64,000 bases of DNA, taken from the NCBI RefSeq assembly GCF_045223415.1, contig NZ_JBEQZJ010000005.1, positions 1 through 64,000 of the forward strand, read 5' to 3'. Origin of the DNA: Hoskinsella mucinilytica (lineage in GTDB: Bacteria > Bacillota_I > Bacilli_A > Erysipelotrichales > Erysipelotrichaceae). The notes below the pieces were generated by a model. It worked only from the letters and a program-made list of their open reading frames with translations. It was not told where the DNA came from and searched no databases. The position numbers were made by a program, and so were the translations under genes. This document shows, in pieces, positions 26,790 through 36,733 of this stretch (the stretch's first letter is position 1; each line of letters begins with the position of its first letter).

Positions 26790-28559
26790 TTATTTTGTTT
26801 GCTTTATATATTCTTTTACATTCTTTTCTACAACACTGAAAGGTGCAGAACCACTTTTTAGAATTGCCTCATGGAATTCCTTCTCATTGAATTTATCCTT
26901 AAGTGCTTCTTGAGCATCCTTTTTCATATTTGCCATTTGTACATAGCCAACATAATACGAAATAAATGCAGTAGGGTTTGCTTGGACTTGATAATAGAAA
27001 CTATCGATATCAGAAATGTCAAGACCATAATCTGTTAGGAATTTCTGTGTTTCTTCTTTTGTCCAGCCTTCATAATGAATACCAATATCCGCAAGGGCAA
27101 TCAAACAGTCTTGATATACCATCATATTCTGATGTAACTTTACTACATCCTCAGATACGCCATCAAGGTATTTTAATACATATAGCTCTACATAGGTTGC
27201 ATAACCCTCAGTATAACCAAGATAATTGGCAAGGCTGTTTCTCCATGGATCTTGGATATTCTTATAAGCATATCCAATCTGATACATATGACCCGGAACT
27301 CCTTCGTGAGCAACTGTTGAAAATGTTTCTAAAGATTGAACATCCAAAGCATCTTTTAACATATTTACACGAATTTGTTTTGGCGTCGTACCATCAAGTG
27401 CTGGAATATTAAAATATGCCGCAACACCACCAGATGCAAGATCTTCACCAATAGGTTTGATTTGATAGTCCAGATTACCTATTGAAGGGAAATCTTCTTT
27501 TATTTCTGTTTCAAGATCCTTCAACATACTTTCAAAATCTTCATATTTTGTTTTAATTTCGTCATTTATATAGGACTCGTATAATTCTGTTTGATCAGTG
27601 ATGATTGACTGAAAATTTAATAAAGATGATTTTAACATACTCATCAATTCCTCTTTGACCTCTTTTACAGATTTATCCAAACCAGTAGCCTGTTTAAATA
27701 ATAATTCATAATATTCTTTTCCATTTTTTATATGAGAAAGACCCATTGTTTGATTTTTAGATGGATCAAGTTCATCCATCACTTTCACAATATCACTATA
27801 GGTTGGCAAGAAATATTCTTGGAATACGTTCTTCAATTCCTCTTTATAAAATGATGTCTTTTCCTCCCCTAACTGAAGATGATCTATACTTTCATTAAGA
27901 CCAATCAACACACTACTGTCTACATCTTCTTTTACGACCTTTTCACAATATTCCTTCACGTTATTGATATCCAACATCAAAGTACCCTTTTCTTCTTGTT
28001 TCTTTGTATAATCAAGAATACTGTCCATATATGGTCTTACCGATTTCATCAATTCTATGACATCCTTGACATCCTGTTCATTACGTAATGTCCAATCAGA
28101 AAACATAGTAGGAAGCTGTGTGTGCATTCCTGTCATGGATTCTAAAGGCATTGCCATATAATCAAACTTAGAATCATTCATCTCCAGAGTGTAATCCATC
28201 ATAAACTTATAAATATCGTATGTGTCTTTCTGCTCATCTGTCAGTGCATCTCGATCAATTTTCGCAAAAGCTGTTGCTGAGCTGTTTGTAAGCTCTCTGT
28301 TTTCCTCAAAGACAGCCTCTGTCATTTCTCTGTCGATTTGAATCTTGGTTTTACTTGTATCCACCCCATAATTTTCTGGATGCTCCAAAATAATATGTGT
28401 GTTAGGATAGCTCATTTCCATTGAATCCACAAACTCTTGTTGCATAAAATCATCAAATTTTTTCTGTTCCTCAGCATAATCCTTCTGAGAGCATCCACCG
28501 ATAGATAATGCCATCAAAACGGATAAAGTAAGAAGCGTGAGTCTTTTCGTTGTTTTCAT
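26790..28559 (-). CDS. DUF885-family lipoprotein, probable zinc metallopeptidase
   Basis: 589 residues. A lipoprotein signal ends in SIGGC (Cys23). The zinc-binding His418-Glu419 and His424 are in HEGVPGHMYQ, a DUF885 variant of the HExxH pattern, and TEGYATYVE about 45 residues later supplies the third ligand region. The fold is that of M1/M32-like peptidases; the substrate is not known. It should act outside the membrane. Single gene. Confidence 0.88.
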   Translation of the reverse strand: MKTTKRLTLLTLSVLMALSIGGCSQKDYAEEQKKFDDFMQQEFVDSMEMSYPNTHIILEHPENYGVDTSKTKIQIDREMTEAVFEENRELTNSSATAFAKIDRDALTDEQKDTYDIYKFMMDYTLEMNDSKFDYMAMPLESMTGMHTQLPTMFSDWTLRNEQDVKDVIELMKSVRPYMDSILDYTKKQEEKGTLMLDINNVKEYCEKVVKEDVDSSVLIGLNESIDHLQLGEEKTSFYKEELKNVFQEYFLPTYSDIVKVMDELDPSKNQTMGLSHIKNGKEYYELLFKQATGLDKSVKEVKEELMSMLKSSLLNFQSIITDQTELYESYINDEIKTKYEDFESMLKDLETEIKEDFPSIGNLDYQIKPIGEDLASGGVAAYFNIPALDGTTPKQIRVNMLKDALDVQSLETFSTVAHEGVPGHMYQIGYAYKNIQDPWRNSLANYLGYTEGYATYVELYVLKYLDGVSEDVVKLHQNMMVYQDCLIALADIGIHYEGWTKEETQKFLTDYGLDISDIDSFYYQVQANPTAFISYYVGYVQMANMKKDAQEALKDKFNEKEFHEAILKSGSAPFSVVEKNVKEYIKQTK

Positions 28560-28648
28560 ATAATCTCCTCTCTTGTATTACCTACATTATAGCGAACAGT
28601 AATCGAAGAAGCAATTTATATTCGAAGGATATTCCTTTCATCGTGATA

Positions 28649-29410
28649 TCATCTAGTGAATAGTCTATCTAAATATTTTGTATTCAATAATAGATTAACC
28701 GTGATAAACTCCCCTTGATAACATACTGCCCAATTATGAAACACAAATGGAAGCTGTTTTGCTTTTGTAACACTATCTATTGGTATTAGATGATATGGTA
28801 GCTGTTTTTCTTCACAATACTTTTTGATGATTTCTAGATTTTGACAAATATAGGGACATTGCATACTGTAATAAACGCTTAGATCTTGATATTCGACTTT
28901 ATGATTTTTTACGGTAGGCATAAACTTAGGTTTATTTCCATCAAAGGAAAGCGCAAGTAATTCATAACCATATGTTGTGGTATCGACAACTTCAAAACCA
29001 AAGCTCTTCGCAAACGCTTGATCTGTAAGCCAAGCCTTTTGTTTTTTGGCACCTAATAAACAAATACCGGATAATCCTTTTTCCATAGCATCACGGATAC
29101 ATGATTGCATTAATAATTTTCCATATCCTTTTCCTTTTAAGTTACCATTGACCCATAAGCAATAAATATATAGATAACGCTCTCCTTGAATCGGAACCCA
29201 TGCGGTTTCTAAAGGTGCATATTCGATAAAAGCAATGCCCTCTACATTTAATTTGCGAAATACATGTCCTTCTTGAAATCGGTCTATCAACCAGCGTTTT
29301 TTGGCTTCAATACCTTGATGTGGCTTCCTTTTACGTATGATACAACACAGATGTTCTTCTGAGATATTATGTTCATTAACATCTATAAACTTCGGTATGA
29401 TTTGTTCCAT
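28649..29410 (-). CDS. GNAT acetyltransferase with C-terminal YoaP-like domain
   Basis: 253 residues. A GNAT fold covers about 1-150 with the acetyl-CoA loop LKGKGYGKLLMQ. Residues about 175-250 are a YoaP-like thioredoxin-type domain with a CPYIC cysteine pair. The gene follows the AraC gene by 14 bp and probably shares its transcript. The acetyl acceptor is unknown. Confidence 0.85.
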   Translation of the reverse strand: MEQIIPKFIDVNEHNISEEHLCCIIRKRKPHQGIEAKKRWLIDRFQEGHVFRKLNVEGIAFIEYAPLETAWVPIQGERYLYIYCLWVNGNLKGKGYGKLLMQSCIRDAMEKGLSGICLLGAKKQKAWLTDQAFAKSFGFEVVDTTTYGYELLALSFDGNKPKFMPTVKNHKVEYQDLSVYYSMQCPYICQNLEIIKKYCEEKQLPYHLIPIDSVTKAKQLPFVFHNWAVCYQGEFITVNLLLNTKYLDRLFTR

Positions 29411-29424
29411 ATGGCATTCTCCCT

Positions 29425-30393
29425 TTATTTCTTATGTATTGGTCTAACATATTTCCAAGATCGTTTTGGATCATAGTAAAGATATAAGATCCTTCCCGGT
29501 GTGGTATCGTATTCATATTCACTATTTTCAAAATCATACTCTGCCATTGCTTTTTCCATTTTGGCTTCTAACTGCTGTTTCTCTTGATCATAATCAAAGG
29601 GACCGTGTTCAAATACGATATATTCAGCTTCAAAGATATCGATCATTTGCATTTGTGAGGGTATTTCACCTTGATAATCATAAGGAAGTCGTGCCCCATA
29701 ACACTCTGATCGTAGAAATCCCCAATCACATAGCCTTCCATTTGGATCACTGATATATGCGATAAGCTGACCACTTCCACTATTCGCTTCACTATCACCA
29801 AAATCGTCCAGTTTTCCTTTGATACTGTCCAATAAGCCACAAATGGTTTCTCTATCTTGTCCCGGAATCAAAGCCTGTTTTTGCCAAAAATCCCAATAAC
29901 CATTGCTTTCATCATTTTTGATAAATAGAAATTTATGTGCCGGTATGGTGATAAAATAGGTCGTAATCGCTTCGTTTGATGTGAAATTTCCTATTTCTTC
30001 TTGACCTAAAAGATAACGATCAAAAGGATTGAGCTTGCTACGAAGTACGATTGGCTTAGGATCTTTACGATAGGCACTGGGAGATATACCATACGTATGT
30101 TTAAATGCTCTGGAAAATGCTTCATGTGTACTAAAACCATAGGAAAGTGCGATATCTAAAATACTTTTCTGACTATCACGTAGTTCCTTTAACGCAAAAG
30201 CCAATTTTCGTTTGCTTAAATAATCACGAAACTGCATCCCTGAGATTTCTTTGAATTTTCTTGTCATATGATATTCAGAATAACCAAATTGTTTAGATAG
30301 ATAGGTTAAGGTCAATGCTTCATCATCATACTGTCTGATAGCGTGATCGATTTCATCTACGATCGTTTGCATTCGTTTGTGCCATTCATACAT
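29425..30393 (-). CDS. AraC-family regulator with GyrI-like effector domain
   Basis: 322 residues from the ATG at 30393, nine bases after GAGGTG; a longer reading has no site. Two AraC helix-turn-helix motifs lie at about 10-110 (YLSKQFGYSEYHMTRKFKE and SILDIALSYGFSTHEAFSRA). Residues about 150-320 form a GyrI-like (SOUL-type) small-molecule-binding domain. Relatives sense drugs or peptides and activate an adjacent gene, here the GNAT enzyme (inference). Confidence 0.9.
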   Translation of the reverse strand: MYEWHKRMQTIVDEIDHAIRQYDDEALTLTYLSKQFGYSEYHMTRKFKEISGMQFRDYLSKRKLAFALKELRDSQKSILDIALSYGFSTHEAFSRAFKHTYGISPSAYRKDPKPIVLRSKLNPFDRYLLGQEEIGNFTSNEAITTYFITIPAHKFLFIKNDESNGYWDFWQKQALIPGQDRETICGLLDSIKGKLDDFGDSEANSGSGQLIAYISDPNGRLCDWGFLRSECYGARLPYDYQGEIPSQMQMIDIFEAEYIVFEHGPFDYDQEKQQLEAKMEKAMAEYDFENSEYEYDTTPGRILYLYYDPKRSWKYVRPIHKK

Positions 30394-30477
30394 AAAACAT
30401 TTCACCTCATTCATAACTATCATGATACTTGATTTTTTCTTACATTACTTGATTTTACTTGCGCATTTTCTTTCCTT

Positions 30478-31089
30478 TTATTCGATTTTTTCAATGGTTA
30501 CACTGGTACCGTTCATGATGACACCGATCATATCACTACGAAACATCGTATACTCAATATCTACTCCTATCAAAGCATTGCCTCCTGCTTTGATACAGTT
30601 GCTAACAATACGTTTTTTGGCATAAGCTCTTGCTTCTTGTAGCTTATCAGTAAAACTTTCGGATTCTGCACCTAACATATCTGATATTGAGGCATTCCAA
30701 CTACTCAAAAAACCTGTACCTAATACACTTTCTCCACTTACTACACCATGATAGGCAACAATGTGATAGCCTTCAAAGCCAGGGCATGTTGTCATCATAA
30801 AGGTTTCTGATTCATCCACTTTCTTTTTTACTTCCAGTTCTTCTTCCCTTTGATCAAACCATAGATCCACTTGTTCGATAACCTTTTGCGGATATCCTTT
30901 TTGTTGCATTTCTTTGATGGCAAGTTCGTGTTTTTGTTTTAACTTCTCCTGACTTTTTGCGCCTCGCCCATGAGCGAAAGCATCTAAGCTTTCATAACAA
31001 TTACTACAGAGTACTACATCATTAAATTTTGTTGCACAAGTTCCTAAACCTTCTGCTTTCTTACCACATACATCACAAATTTTTTTCAT
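30478..31089 (-). CDS. YbjQ-family protein with N-terminal zinc ribbon
   Basis: 203 residues from the ATG at 31089 (GAGAGGTG eight bases upstream). Residues 1-35 have two CxxC pairs (ICDVCG and LCSNCY) forming a likely zinc ribbon, then a charged linker. Residues about 95-203 are the YbjQ/DUF74 fold (GGNALIGVDIEY near the end), a pentameric family once called heavy-metal binding. The combination suggests metal or nucleic-acid contact, not proved. Confidence 0.83.
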   Translation of the reverse strand: MKKICDVCGKKAEGLGTCATKFNDVVLCSNCYESLDAFAHGRGAKSQEKLKQKHELAIKEMQQKGYPQKVIEQVDLWFDQREEELEVKKKVDESETFMMTTCPGFEGYHIVAYHGVVSGESVLGTGFLSSWNASISDMLGAESESFTDKLQEARAYAKKRIVSNCIKAGGNALIGVDIEYTMFRSDMIGVIMNGTSVTIEKIE

Positions 31090-31271
31090 ATCGATTACAC
31101 CTCTCTTTATCATTATAAAGCTTTTTTTAGAAAGAAGCCATCCATTCCATCATGTGTCACATATACGTTTGATAAATATATAAAAAGTAGCAGTTTTACG
31201 AAATAAAAGCTCTTTTTATCACAAAATCATGGGAACTTGTGAATTCATTACCAAATGTTATGAAAAATCAT

Positions 31272-31305
31272 GTATAATAAAGATATGACGATTACATGAT
31301 GTAAT
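31272..31305 (+). promoter_or_regulatory. probable promoter and palindrome at the head of the chemotaxis operon
   Basis: TATAAT at 31272-31277 lacks a good -35. Eleven bases later GATTACAT-G-ATGTAATC (31289-31305) is a perfect inverted repeat, placed at about the expected transcription start. It could be an operator or the first hairpin of the mRNA. Confidence 0.5.
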
Positions 31306-31342
31306 CTCTTACAAATTAAAAAAAAGATAGACTGGTGAGGCT

Positions 31343-31777
31343 ATGCAAACGGAATCAAACAAACAACAGAGCCATTATGTGCTAGAAGCAACATGTGGTA
31401 ATCTTACATTATTGTTTCCATTAGAGATGATGAAAACCATACTTTCAAAAAATGATATTCAACCATCAGATAAAAATAAGCATTGTGTTATCTATGAAGA
31501 TGTGGAATATCCTTTCTACTCTTTGTCTGCGCTTTTTCATCGCTTACCGGCAAAAGAAGAGCTTTATGCGATCGTTACGCAAATAGAGGGAAAAGAGCTT
31601 ATTGTATATCTAGAACATATCGAGATGGTAAGATACCTTGATAAACAAGTGTATGCACTTCCATCTTATATGAAGATAGATAACTTGAATTATCTTAAGG
31701 GATGTTATCTTCTAGAAGATAACCGTATAGCATATGAAATAGATTTCACCAAACTGATAGAAAGATGTTATCCATAA
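31343..31777 (+). CDS. CheW-like protein 1
   Basis: 144 residues. The pattern is that of a diverged CheW domain: LLFPLEMMKTIL for the first strands, YPFYSLSALF in the middle and IEMVRYLDKQVYALPSY near the end. First gene of the chemotaxis operon. CheW couples receptors to the CheA kinase; this copy is far from the consensus and may serve as a scaffold variant. Confidence 0.75.
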   Translation: MQTESNKQQSHYVLEATCGNLTLLFPLEMMKTILSKNDIQPSDKNKHCVIYEDVEYPFYSLSALFHRLPAKEELYAIVTQIEGKELIVYLEHIEMVRYLDKQVYALPSYMKIDNLNYLKGCYLLEDNRIAYEIDFTKLIERCYP

Positions 31778-31795
31778 TCTATGGAAAGGAGAACC

Positions 31796-34163
31796 ATGAA
31801 AGAGGACGAGTGTAGAAAGTTAGATACGCTAACCAATTTTTTTGTATACGATAATGCATGTATCGAAATCGCCAAAGCTTTACAAGGTGGAAGAAAAACA
31901 GATACTGTATTTTTAATTCGCTCTGGCGATTGGGATCAAATGAAAGCAAACTATGGTGAAAAAAATGCAAATCTTTCTCTTGCGAAGTTTTCCTTTCTTT
32001 TGACCAAAGTATTTCATAAAACAGATATTTTTGTCAGAGTAAGTGCTGATACTTTTTTTATATAATTTTGGTTCTATGAATACCTTAGATATCAAACGAA
32101 CCCTTCAGCAGCTTCAAGTTTCCATCGATCATTCCGATTTACTTTCCAAATGTATGATCATCCAACACTTTCATGTTGGTGTTTATCATGTGGATGAAGA
32201 AAAAACCTTTGATGAATTGCTAAGGAAGACTCAATCCTGCCTTGATGTCGCAAAACAGACACATAGCATGCTTGTCGTTGATGATACCACACAGATACCG
32301 AACATCTCACGTTATCCTCTTACGATTCCTGAATATAAATTGGATTCACAAGATGTAGATACGTTATATATCACGGATATGATGAATTTTCTGTTTGACT
32401 GTTCTGATTTATCTTTTGGTATCGAAATGTTACTTTCTCGTATGTGTGACTATTTTAAGACCCAGCAAATTTATGTAACAGAAAAAGATTGTTTTGATGA
32501 GGGTTATACCATCACTCATGACTGGTATCGTCAAGATGTTTTATTGGAAAACGATAATTTTAAAAAAGGACCTTTATCGATTGGAAATCGTCATAAAGAA
32601 GTGTTTGATGAAAGAGGTCTTTTGGTATGCAATCAAATAAGTGATATGTTCAAACACGATGTCTTTATGGCATTAAGAGCTAAGATCAGAGGAGCACAAT
32701 CACTTCTTCAAAGTGCTCTATATGATAATGGAGAATACATTGGTTATATTTGTATGATCGATAGCAAAAAGGAACGTGTATGGACTGCCAAAGAAATCGC
32801 AACTTTTTCTATGTTATCCAATATCGTGACAACCAATATTCTACAATTAAGAGCACAACGCATTCATCAGTTGGTTACCAATCGAGATCCTTTGACCAAT
32901 GCATGGAATTTAAATAAATTTACTTCTGTTATGGCACAAAGACAGTATTTCTATCAGGATCAACATAAGGCTTTGATTACAGTAGATATTAAGAACTTTA
33001 AATTTATCAATTCTGAATATGGCTATCAATATGGCAATGCAATCTTGATCTCGATTGCTCAAATCTTACACTTATTCATAGAATCAAATGAATGCTATGC
33101 GAGAATTGACAGTGATACTTTTGTGTTATGTCTTTATTATAAAGATTTAGATCGATTGAAACAGCGAATAACTTCTTTACTTAAAAAGTTAGAGCGTTGT
33201 TCTATCAGTTTTGAAAATAAGGCCAGAATTTTATGTATGGCTGGTATCTATTTATTTGAACGTACAGATAAAACAGTAGCCGAAATGATCGATTATGCAA
33301 ATATGGCTAGAAAGTCTATCAAAGATTCTCATAAAAGCAGTTATGCTTTCTTCAATAATGAAATTGAAGCACAAAACATAAAAGAGCATCACTTATCGCA
33401 AATCATGAAACAAGCATTACAAGATGAAGAATTTGTTGTATATTATCAACCTAAAATCAATATCAAAACACATCGTTGTATAGGTTTGGAAGCATTAATT
33501 CGTTGGTATCGTAGTGAAAATGAAATCATACAACCAAATGATTTCATCCCTTTATTCGAACGAAATCACTTTATTTTAGAACTGGATCTCTATGTATTGA
33601 AAAAGGTTTGTATGCAAATCAAATCATGGATCGATCAGGGATTAGAACCTTTGCCTATTGCGGTAAACATTTCTCGTGTTCATATGGAAGATTCACAGAT
33701 TGTACATCAAATCGTGAATATTTGTGACTTATTGCATGTGCCAAGGAATTTGATTGAACTGGAAATCACAGAAAGTGCCTTCCTTGAGAATGAGGTAGTT
33801 GTCATACAAAAGGCAATGGAATTAAAGGCCGCAGGGTTCTCTTTATCTATGGATGACTTTGGGACAGGCTTTTCTTCCTTAAATCTTTTAAAGGATCTTC
33901 CCGTAGATTCCTTAAAACTGGATCGTGCGTTTTTCCTAAAAGACAGCAATCATCGAGAAAAAATCATCCTCAGTAATATCATCAATATGGCAAAACAGTT
34001 GAATATGGAGGTTATTTCCGAGGGCATTGAAACAGAAAAGCAAATCAACTTCTTAAAGGAAATCGGTTGTGAAATCGCACAAGGTTTCTATTATTCTAGG
34101 CCGGTGCCCATCAAACAGCTCTTACCACAGCTTTGGAATGAATTCTCTGGAGGAAACGTGTGA
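31796..34163 (+). pseudogene. GGDEF-GAF-GGDEF-EAL protein, frameshifted at a T7 run
   Basis: The gene starts at an ATG at 31796 (GGAAAGGAG upstream) and is read to a TAA at 32063-32065. Removing one T from the seven at 32053-32059 joins it to the long frame that follows, giving 788 residues. The joined product has a degenerate GGDEF (VSADTF), a GAF-like domain, a second degenerate GGDEF (IDSDTF), and an EAL domain with EALIRW, NISR, EITES, DDFGTGFSS, KLD and EGIE motifs intact, so a c-di-GMP phosphodiesterase. Loss by mutation, phase switching at the T tract, or a read error are all possible. The downstream part alone has no ribosome site. Confidence 0.8.
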
Positions 34164-34555
34164 TGAAAGAAACCTATTTACATTTTCAACAAGGTGAACA
34201 TCATTATGCAATGGAGAACAATAACATACTGCGTATCCTTCCGGCAACTGATTTATGGGAGCTTCCTATCAAAGAACCTTTTATCAAAGGAATCGTTCTT
34301 GTAGATGAGCATTTGACCGCCATCATTGATACTGAAGAGATCCTATTTCAACAGCCTACAAATAGCGCAGCTTATTATATTATCGTAGAAGCGCAAAAGG
34401 AATACCTAGGATTATGTGCTGAGCATATCTATGGTACCATAGCAATCAAAGAACAAGCTTGGTGTTTAGAAGAAAATGGAAGTTTGCCATTTTCCTGTAA
34501 CATTCATGATCAAAAAATATATCATCTACAATTGGAGGATCTAGATAGGAGGTGA
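34163..34555 (+). CDS. CheW-like protein 2
   Basis: 130 residues from the ATG at 34163, overlapping the previous stop (TGATG) with GGAGG upstream. Diverged CheW fold: YAMENNNILRILPATDLWELP, split over the first strands, then IKGIVLVDEHLTAIIDTEEIL. A second coupling protein, shorter than usual. Confidence 0.75.
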   Translation: MKETYLHFQQGEHHYAMENNNILRILPATDLWELPIKEPFIKGIVLVDEHLTAIIDTEEILFQQPTNSAAYYIIVEAQKEYLGLCAEHIYGTIAIKEQAWCLEENGSLPFSCNIHDQKIYHLQLEDLDRR

Positions 34556-34559
34556 CACC

Positions 34560-35375
34560 ATGATTCGATTGACGGATAATGAATTTATCTCACTTTGTAA
34601 TTTTATGAAAAAGAAGTATGGCATTAATCTTGAAAAAAAGCGTGTTTTGATCGAATATCGATTAATGAATGTGTTATCTCAATTAAAGGTGAAAAGCTAT
34701 ACAGAATATATGCGACTCATACAACAGGATACCAGTGGAAAATTACAAGAGGAATTGATCAATAGAATAACGACCAATTATACTTTTTTCATGAGAGAGC
34801 CTTCTCATTTCCAGTTCATCGAAGAGCGTATCCTTCCTCATGTGGATCAACATCTTCCGATGCATATCTGGGTGGCAGGCTGTTCCAGTGGACAAGAATG
34901 TTACACCCTTGCGATGTATCTTGAGGATTATAGAAGGAAGAACAAAACCTTACCTAAAGTTACGATTACCGCAACAGATATCAGCACGAAAGTGCTTGCA
35001 CAGGCAAGAGAAGCCCGTTATCCTATCGAAGCCATGGAAAAGCTTCCGAAACATTGGCAACATCATTATTGTACCGTAATCGAAGATGGTACGATGTTTC
35101 AAATGAAAGATAACATAAGAAAACAGGTAACCTTCTCTTATCACAATCTCATGGAACCTTTTCGCTTACATCAGTTTCATTTGATTCTTTGTCGTAATGT
35201 ATTGATCTATTTTGATGAGGCCTCCAGAAGTAAAATTTGTCACAGCTTTGCGAATTGTTTAAAAAAACAAGGTTATCTTATTTTGGGACATGCGGAAATG
35301 ATGCCGCAAAGCAATCCGGATTTTGAATATCTGAAATCTTCAGTGTATCGATTGAAGGAGATGAATGGAAAATGA
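34560..35375 (+). CDS. cheR: CheR chemotaxis protein methyltransferase
   Basis: 271 residues. N-terminal all-alpha CheR domain (about 1-75), then the SAM-binding fold with WVAGCSSGQECYTLAM, an ITATDIS acidic turn and FHLILCRNVLIYF. It adds methyl groups to glutamates of the receptor. TAGGAGGTGA precedes the ATG; its end overlaps cheB by ATGA. Confidence 0.93.
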   Translation: MIRLTDNEFISLCNFMKKKYGINLEKKRVLIEYRLMNVLSQLKVKSYTEYMRLIQQDTSGKLQEELINRITTNYTFFMREPSHFQFIEERILPHVDQHLPMHIWVAGCSSGQECYTLAMYLEDYRRKNKTLPKVTITATDISTKVLAQAREARYPIEAMEKLPKHWQHHYCTVIEDGTMFQMKDNIRKQVTFSYHNLMEPFRLHQFHLILCRNVLIYFDEASRSKICHSFANCLKKQGYLILGHAEMMPQSNPDFEYLKSSVYRLKEMNGK

Positions 35376-36367
35376 ATCAACTGCATATCTTATTGTTTCA
35401 AAAACATGTCCAAGATGAAGCAGCGCTTCCTGCATTATTAGCAACTGATCATAGCTTAGCCTTACACATTGTTCATTATGCTTCTTCTTTACAAGAACGT
35501 ATAGAGCATTATCCTATCTATGGCTTACTATATGAATGTGATGTGTTGGGTAGTGAGGAGCTAAACGAGGTTACGCAAATACAAGCACTTAAGATGCCTT
35601 ACCTATTGCTTATCAGAAAAAAAGATCCTGATGTAGATATCTCTCATATGATGGATAAGGTAATCATAAAGCCGGAAAATCTTACATCACCTACTTTTGT
35701 CAATAAGCTTCTTGTGATGGTTAAAATGATGAGAGATATGAGTGAGGAACAAAAAAAGCCCCTACACATAAAGAAACTACCTAGTATCAATGTCATAGCC
35801 ATAGGAGCATCTACAGGTGGTCCTAGAGCATTGGTAGAAGTATTAAAACATTTACCCGATACCATTTGTGGAATCGTCATCGTACAACATATGAGTGAAG
35901 GCAATTCCTATGCCTTTGCGGATTATTTAGATCGTCAATGTGATTTAAACGTTCAAATTGCAAAAGAGAACGATCTGATACAAAATGGCAATGTCTATAT
36001 TTCAAAACAAAAAAAGCACTTCATTATGAAAAGAGAATCAGATGGCTTTCATTTACATTATATACAAGGAGAACGACTTCATTGTGTTTGCCCATCCATT
36101 GATATCCTATTCGAGTCGGTAGCTACTGCTGCCGGTTCCTTGGCTGCGGGTATTTTATTAACCGGTATGGGAAGTGATGGCGCAGTTGGATTAAAGAAAA
36201 TGAAGGATGCCGGAGCTTTTACCATCATACAAGATTCCTCCACCAGTGAGATCTACAGTATGCCAAAGGTAGCGAAAGAGCTTCATGCACACAACAGAGA
36301 ACTTGCCCTTTCTGACATCGGGCCTTGTCTGATTCAACATTTCACAATCACAGGAAAGAGGAGATAG
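35372..36367 (+). CDS. cheB: CheB methylesterase with a degenerate receiver domain
   Basis: 331 residues. The C-terminal esterase domain (from about 135) has the triad Ser147 (GASTGG), His173 (VQHMS) and Asp269 (GMGSDGA). The N-terminal ~115 residues have the size and strand pattern of a receiver but lack the acidic pair near the N-terminus and the phosphoacceptor Asp (the strand reads YGLLYECDVLG). The enzyme probably removes methyl groups or deamidates glutamine without phosphoryl control. Confidence 0.88.
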   Translation: MNQLHILLFQKHVQDEAALPALLATDHSLALHIVHYASSLQERIEHYPIYGLLYECDVLGSEELNEVTQIQALKMPYLLLIRKKDPDVDISHMMDKVIIKPENLTSPTFVNKLLVMVKMMRDMSEEQKKPLHIKKLPSINVIAIGASTGGPRALVEVLKHLPDTICGIVIVQHMSEGNSYAFADYLDRQCDLNVQIAKENDLIQNGNVYISKQKKHFIMKRESDGFHLHYIQGERLHCVCPSIDILFESVATAAGSLAAGILLTGMGSDGAVGLKKMKDAGAFTIIQDSSTSEIYSMPKVAKELHAHNRELALSDIGPCLIQHFTITGKRR

Positions 36368-36370
36368 AGA

Positions 36371-36733
36371 ATGGAAAAAACAATCATGATCGTAGATGAC
36401 GCATTGTTTATGAGAAAGCTGATCATCAAAACTTTAACAAAACATGGATATCATCATATTATTGAAGCTACCAATGGGGAAGAAGGCATTTCTCTTTATA
36501 AACAACATCAACCGGATATTGTCTTATTAGATATTACAATGCCTGATAAAACAGGAATCGATGTGTTACAAGAGTTATTGATGTTAGATGCCGATGCAAA
36601 GGTCATAATGTGTTCAGCGGTCGGTCAAGATAATATGATCGCCAATGCATTGAGGATAGGCGCAAAGGATTTCATTGTGAAACCTTATAAAGATGAGCAA
36701 TTGATCCAAATGATCGACACTTTGATAATATGA
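36371..36733 (+). CDS. cheY: CheY-type response regulator 1
   Basis: 120 residues, a lone receiver domain. Asp9-Asp10 bind the metal, Asp54 is the phosphoacceptor (VLLDITMP), and the Lys is in KDFIVKPYKDEQ. AGGAG lies before the ATG, and the end overlaps cheC1 by ATGA. It starts the first of two CheY-CheC-CheD triplets. Confidence 0.92.
   Translation: MEKTIMIVDDALFMRKLIIKTLTKHGYHHIIEATNGEEGISLYKQHQPDIVLLDITMPDKTGIDVLQELLMLDADAKVIMCSAVGQDNMIANALRIGAKDFIVKPYKDEQLIQMIDTLII

Noticed and set aside
26978..27412. A 144-codon frame opposite the DUF885 gene
   Set aside because: Antisense shadow of a well-supported metallopeptidase; no initiation signal.
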